This document shows, one piece after another, positions 59,001 through 64,000 of a stretch of 64,000 nucleotides of DNA. Each line of letters starts with the position of its first letter. The first letter of the stretch is position 1. The notes beneath the pieces are model-generated. The model searched no databases, had not been told where the DNA came from, and saw only the letters and a program-made list of their open reading frames with translations. Location: contig NBAY01000067.1 of the NCBI GenBank assembly GCA_002794775.1, positions 62,001 through 126,000 on the forward strand. The letters run 5' to 3'. The stretch is from Porodaedalea pini (Eukaryota; Basidiomycota; Agaricomycetes; Hymenochaetales; Hymenochaetaceae). A program made the translations under genes and the position numbers.

Positions 59001-60158
59001 CTATCCCATCCAATGCTTCTCGACGAACGCGATGCTATCCTTCATCCACTCTTCACTATCCATATGCAAGTCGCTTTCAAAGCCATGCTCCCCGGGCACC
59101 ACCACGAGCTTCAGCACCTCGCTCTCGTCCATTCCTTGCGCCATGCCATGTACAGCCCTATGCTCCTTCAGAAGCTCGAGAAATCTCTTGGTCCCGGTTA
59201 TCGGTACTGCGCTGTCGTCCGCTCCATGCAAGAAGAGTGTCGGAGGCAGTATGCGCCCATCAGCAATACGGTCCTCCGGATGTAATCTCCGTTTTCCCGG
59301 CGTCGGATCGCGGTCCGCGCCCAGCACCTCGAGGAAACGCCCGCGCTGACCGAGCGCGAACGCGAATTGTACACGTCGCGAATCTATCACGGTGGCATTT
59401 GATACCACTGCGCGCTTGGGCGCTTTCGCTATGGATGCGAGGAACTCGTCGATGAGGGAGTTGGGGAACTGCGGTGCGTCGAAGATTTGTTTGTGGTAGT
59501 CCGTTGTCCAATACGAAGAGCGGAGATCGAGCATTGGGTATGCAGAAATGGCGGCGCGGATCCTTGGGGTAGCGATATTTGAAGTCGGATTGAAGTGAGC
59601 GAGTGCGGTTTGGACAGCGAGATATCCACCTGCACTGTCGCCGTAAACGACAATCTTATCGAGGTCAATGCTGAGGTCCTTGCATGACTCCTGTCTCTGA
59701 ATGGCATTCTCGAGATCGCGACCCACCCATTTCCATAGGTCGTCCATGTCGTCGAGAATCTCCTCCCCGGTGGTCGCCTCCGGCAGGAGGCGATAGTCTG
59801 TGTTGACGATGATTGCATCGTGCTTCAAGGCAAGCTCGAGCGCCCACGCTGAGAGCCAAGGCACGAAATCTCTTTGGCCCGCGATCTGGAAATTCAGAGA
59901 TAGAGAAAGAAGTCAGATATTCATTGCTTTTCCGTTTAGTGTTGCCATAAGATCTACGCACCAACCACCCTCCATGAATGCGAATCATGATCGGCCGTTT
60001 CTCCTTCCGCTTGAGCTCGATGGGTCTGCATCCACGAGTTTCTTCGGGATTAAGACGTCCACGAGAATAGGAGTGTCTTCGACAAGTTTGTATGTGTGAG
60101 TCGAGATCTGGAACGGGGAGATTCTATCCTCGAGCGGGACTTTGCTTCCATCCGACAT
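59001..60158 (-). CDS. Alpha/beta hydrolase fold-3 (HSL/GDXG-type) esterase, probable 1-nt frameshift
   Basis: Exon 1 runs 60158-59962 and exon 2 59885-59001; the intron (GTGCGT..CCAG, 76 nt) joins HGGWL to IAGQRDF. The fold-3 signature is complete: HGGWL oxyanion motif, DYRLLPEA, nucleophile GDSAGG (about 59650), catalytic Asp in HGADDSAVP and His in PGEHGFES near the C-terminus. Such enzymes hydrolyse carboxylic esters; the substrate is unknown. Reading exon 1 from ATG 60158 (MSDGSKVPLEDRISPF, then DTPILVDVLIPKKLVDADP), the frame must shift by one near the G run at 60022-60024 to reach IELKRKEKRPIMIRIHGG. A one-base loss or a sequencing error would explain it. No signal peptide, so probably intracellular. 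Confidence 0.85.
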
Positions 60159-60746
60159 GGTTGGTGATTGAAAAATCAGACGTTGATTTCCACTTTTCTG
60201 CGAATCTTACTCGTCTGGCAACCAAGAAGAACTATATATGCTGCTGCGAAGTGAGCGTTAGTAATGAGTTAGTAATGAGCAACTCCGACGCGGTAAGTTC
60301 ACGTCGACCTTCAGTGCTGCCGAAATGCCACGTCGCTTCAAGGCGCCATTTTTGAGTCAGCTACATCAAACTTGGAGCGCTGTACATAGATTGGGGATAC
60401 CCATTCGTGAGTACATTTTTTAAATATGTAGGGAAACTGAACGGTGATGGAGAATGTTACATTGACCTGTGAACTAATAATACTCGGAATACTGGTACTA
60501 GTCCTAGCGCAGCCAACACACTTCCTGACCCTGTAAGTGTCCGAGCTAAAGACATGTTCTTCAAGCAGCACGAGCATCAGTGCTTGCTCTCATTCTTGCC
60601 TTGTTCCTTCATATTCGCCATGATATATTTCCGTAGCGCTCGACGAATTAACTGGTTTCCATCACTAGGCTCGTTATATTGATGTTGAGGAGCGGACTGT
60701 CTCGGAATCGGGCTCAAGGACCTTCACGTAAGGTTTATATAGACAA
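60159..60746. other. Upstream region of the hydrolase gene
   Basis: Presumed promoter and 5' untranslated region. No gene, repeat or TATA box that I can support. An 87-codon plus-strand open frame is considered chance. Confidence 0.35.
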
Positions 60747-60748
60747 TA

Positions 60749-61554
60749 CAGTCTTGGACCGGCCCTTGAACCAGTACATTTTGATTTCGGTTTTGTACAA
60801 CATCTACAAAATTTTATTTCAAAAAAAAAAATACTACATGAAAACAAATTATGTTAAGTCCATCTATGCCCAATTTTAAGTTAAACAAATGAAAGAAAGA
60901 ATATATATAAAGGATTTCTGTTTTGAGCCCAGAATGAGTTGTCACCGGTCCTTGCACCACAAGTTTCCCACGCTCAGTTCATTTGTGATTCGAGCTCCCC
61001 TTTGACATTTTCAAGGTGAATAAATTCTGACTCATATTCAATCTCACTTATAAGATTAATCTTAGGAATTTCAGACTATTGGCAGCCCTTTCTTGTGTTT
61101 TGTACACTCCAGTCAGGGACTTTCGGAGTCAAATAGATGGAAACTTGACGCGTTGAAGGTCACGTGACCAAGTCAGATCGTCCTCAGACTAGTCAATGAA
61201 ACTTGCTGAATTTTTTTACAGGTAAATACTCAGCCGATTTTCTTGAAATTTAGTACACACAGTGTTATTATAGCTACAAATTCACTATATTTTTCGCTTG
61301 AATATTGTGTGGTTATTTCTGTAAATATTGTGGCAAACAAATTTCAAAGTAGTGCAGATCATTACTTTCTCAGGACTGTTTGACTCATAACTTCACATAT
61401 TCTGCAGCAAAGCATACAGTTTTTTTTGAGACAGTGTTTTATGCTAATTAGAGTTCTATTGGTATAGTTTTCTGAGACAAAAAAGCTTTTGTTGTTGTGT
61501 TATAGGTAGGGTGATGCAAGGACCGGTGGTGGTGCAAGGACCGGTCCAAGACTG
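60749..61554. mobile_element. TA-flanked inverted-repeat element, 806 bp (Tc1/mariner-type, non-autonomous)
   Basis: The ends CAGTCTTGGACCGG and its reverse complement form about 25-bp inverted repeats with three or so mismatches. A TA dinucleotide lies outside each end (60747-60748; 61555-61556), the target duplication of Tc1/mariner elements. Extra copies of ACCGGTCCTTGCACCAC occur inside (60944-60960) and next to the right end (61515-61527). No transposase frame is present and the body is AT-rich, so it would depend on an enzyme made elsewhere. Confidence 0.65.
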
Positions 61555-62891
61555 TACAACAAGATGAAACAATCATGATGCATGCAGATCTTAATATACA
61601 AACGCAAACCCCTACTTTCGACACAGCCACATGCTGACTAAATTCGGACTTTCAATGTTTTTGATGCTTCTTTTTTCCTTCTTTAGTTGTCACCCACATG
61701 CTCCTGCTCCGGCCAGCTCCGAAATTTTTGATGGCTCAAAGCGGCAACATTGCAGATCATCACATGATGTCTGCACATGGGCACACATCCGTGAGCAGAC
61801 CGCTCTGTAGGCTCAATCAACTCATTTCCCATATGAAAAAAATTGTAAAAAATATGAAAAAAAAATCACAAAAATCAGGGAATTTTTTTTAATCAAATCA
61901 TGCTCTTCTCTCAAACATTTGATGGCTAAAAGTGGTAATTCCAAAGCAGCAGCATGCAAATCATCTACAATCAATTTTATACTTTGAGCTCAAATGACTC
62001 ATTCCTCATATGAAAAAGTTAGGAAAAATGCTGAAAAAAATAAGTCAATTAGAAAAATATTCTGCTATCTTCTCCATGTGTATTATAAAATTAATTTCAG
62101 TAGAAAATCAACCAATTGGAGTCCATTGAGAATTACTCTCACAATATGTAAATCACTGACCTGGCTCATGCCAGAGTATACATAGCACAACTCAGTATAA
62201 GTGCATATAAGCTTTGGATGAGTTGGGAAGTAAAGGGAATGTGAAAAGGGCATGAACTGAACATAATGTGTCAGACTCCAAAGGTCTGGAGGCTCCCACT
62301 GAGTCTCAGACTTAGACTCCTCATAATTGTAGTACAGCTACATGGTTGTGTTTCAGAGTTTGTGTCTTGGAATGTCAGACACTCAATACATCAGAGTCAA
62401 GTCATGATGTATAGGAAGTCAGCAACATGTTAGAAGTAGTGAGAATACTCTAGCAGGCCTACACCTATAGCCTTTTATGAATATAATATAAGGTGTCCTA
62501 ACATACTATCTATATTGCATAAAGAATATCCTTTCTATTTTAAATGAAGACATGAGAAGCAGGTATTATGCACTATGTCTCTCCATTGAAGGAGACTTAT
62601 TCTATCTTCAAGTTCTCAGCAACCAATATTGTACTTAGTGAGGTTTTGTTGTAAACAAAATGTCATACAATAAAATTTCAGATTGCTTTCAAGCATGTGT
62701 ATGTGAGATATATAGTTTTGCAATTGAAGAATCATGTGAACTAAGATGAAGAATTGTCCTAAGAGCTTAGACTGATGGCCAGCAAGGAACCTTGAATAGG
62801 TATAGCTTTTAGAGTGAGAAATTGCATTAATTAAATCTGAAGAAACAAAAAAACTCAGATTAAGCAATGCCTAAAAAACTCAGATTGATGG

Positions 62892-62931
62892 CCAGCGGAG
62901 TTCCCGGCGAAGCCGGGAACTCCAGGGCTGG
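62892..62931. repeat. Strong hairpin with 11-bp perfect stem
   Basis: GAGTTCCCGGC (62898-62908) pairs with GCCGGGAACTC (62912-62922) across a GAA loop. Outer CCAGC and GCTGG extend the stem. It is a GC-rich island in AT-rich DNA and could be the end of a small element or a structured RNA feature. Confidence 0.7.
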
Positions 62932-62981
62932 TCTTAATATTGAACTGACGAAGGCCCTTTTGCCCACAGCCACCATCAGAA

Positions 62982-63053
62982 ATGACTAATTCTGACTAAT
63001 TCTGACTAATTCTGACTAAAATTTGTCAGAATTAGTCACTATTAGTCACTATT
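62982..63053. repeat. Tandem GACTAATTCT repeats forming a perfect hairpin
   Basis: Four direct copies of TGACTAATTC on the plus strand turn into the reverse complement GAATTAGTCA. TGACTAATTCTGAC (63003-63016) and GTCAGAATTAGTCA (63025-63038) are exact inverted repeats with an 8-nt loop. Confidence 0.75.
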
Positions 63054-64000
63054 AATCAGCCTTCTCTCCGCCGCTTTTGCACCTGCACCCCCTCCCCAAA
63101 GCGGCAACTACAGCTGCAGATTACAAAACACCCTCAAAGTGGCATCTCACAAATCACTCAAACCGGCAACTCTGCAAATCGCTCAAACCGGCAACTCTGC
63201 AGATCACTCAAAGCAGCAGCATACACACAACACTTTGAGCTCAAACAACCCATTTCTCACTTGAACAAAATCGGAAAAATCATTAAAAAATTAAATCTAA
63301 TTAGAAATTTAATGTGCCATCTTCCCCATGAGTATTGGTGCATAAATTGCCACATCACATCAACTAATTTGAGCTTTCTTGATGATGAAAAAATAGTTTG
63401 CATATATAAGACAGCACAGGACCTTTATGTTATATTAGGACTCACTCCAATGGATGTCCCAAGGAAAAATAAGATGATACATAAAACTGAGAACATAGGA
63501 GCATAACTTGCAGCCAGACTGAAGATTGCAGTGAAGTACAATGTAAGATTGAAAGCAGTACTCTGAGTGAGTAAGTCAGAGCCTCCAGAGAAAAAGTCAG
63601 CAAGGGAAATCTTTGTTTAAGCATTGAACTCCTACATGATCCTCATCCTACAGCACTGAGCATCATTCCAGAAAACATTGAGGAAGAGAGATCTACAATA
63701 TGGCTGTCTATAACTGTAGAAGTTGCAAGTTAAGCAGAAATATGCAGGAACAAAAGAAGAGATTGTACATATTAGTAATAAGCTTACTACACCTGTCCTT
63801 ACACATGGGCAACTGACATAATGTGACAACTAATATTGTATTTAGTGGGGCTTTAGTGTAATTAGAATTTCACAATAAAATTCAAGTTTCTTCCAGACAG
63901 ACTAAGATAATACAGGTGGGTGTAAGTGAAGGCTAAGTCATGTGCACCAGTTTAGCTGGGAGTTGCTGCATAAAGCTTGCACGTGGCTCAGTCATCACTT

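Larger units (their letters stand above)
61557..64000. repeat. AT-rich diverged repeat region at the right window edge
   Basis: Related sequence units recur: CATTTCCCATATGAAAAA (61820), CATTCCTCATATGAAAAA (62000) and CATTTCTCACTTGAAC (63250), each following CTCAATCAA/CTCAAATGA/CTCAAACAA. The stretch 62620-62690 resembles 63825-63890 (CAATATTGTACTTAGTGAGG against TAATATTGTATTTAGTGGGG). Short direct repeats of CTCAAACCGGCAACTCTGC lie at 63155-63210. No gene is supported. It looks like an old tandem or nested non-coding repeat family. Confidence 0.5.

Noticed and set aside
1..64000. tRNA and rRNA genes
   Set aside because: No tRNA box A/B pair with cloverleaf potential and no rRNA-like conserved stretch was noticed; a covariance-model scan would settle it.

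Overview
The window reads as a nuclear region of a mushroom-forming basidiomycete (Agaricomycetes). Host genes carry many short introns of about 50-75 nt with GT..AG ends. Two KDZ-family transposases of the kind expanded in these fungi are present, along with chromodomain Ty3/gypsy elements, a Tad1-like LINE and a Rev7 orthologue of fungal type. All family calls come from reading motifs by eye; no search was run.

Layout. 0.3-10.8 kb holds a decayed module: an unrecognised gene (-), an Spt5-like NGN/KOW gene (-) and a KDZ/CxC2 transposase (+), with a 988-bp solo LTR between the last two. 11.7-12.2 kb and 46.2-46.8 kb hold two small three-exon host paralogues. Between them lies a 33.2-kb element (12742-45929). 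It has 869-bp terminal inverted repeats that I could not tell apart, a 7-bp target duplication (CAGTCCT), arrays of TGGGAnnTCCCA palindromes inside each end, and almost no CpG in its outer 1.5-1.7 kb. It carries a KDZ/CxC1 transposase (-), an Spt5-like gene (+) and a third large gene (+). Later insertions interrupt it: a second copy of the 988-bp solo LTR, gypsy element A (25639-31945, TSD GTGTT) and gypsy element B (36019-42957, TSD GACCA). Without these three the element would be about 18.9 kb.

47.6-53.6 kb is a broken LINE (ORF1 with zinc knuckles; ORF2 with endonuclease, reverse transcriptase and RNase H). 54.9-60.2 kb is the host part: an unrecognised Ser/Pro-rich membrane-type protein, a small hypothetical gene, REV7 (six exons, all phases agree) and an alpha/beta hydrolase with a likely 1-nt frameshift. 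60.7-64 kb is AT-rich repeat DNA with an 806-bp TA-flanked inverted-repeat element and strong hairpins.

Main ideas. (1) KDZ transposase and an Spt5-like NGN/KOW gene occur twice in the same divergent arrangement, which suggests an Spt5-like elongation factor is a standing accessory gene of these giant transposons. (2) Transposon genes are decaying mainly through CpG loss: nearly every in-frame stop I met is TGA, several at positions where a homologue has Arg, and all seven differences between paired LTRs are CpG to TpG/CpA. I saw no tRNA, rRNA or CRISPR.
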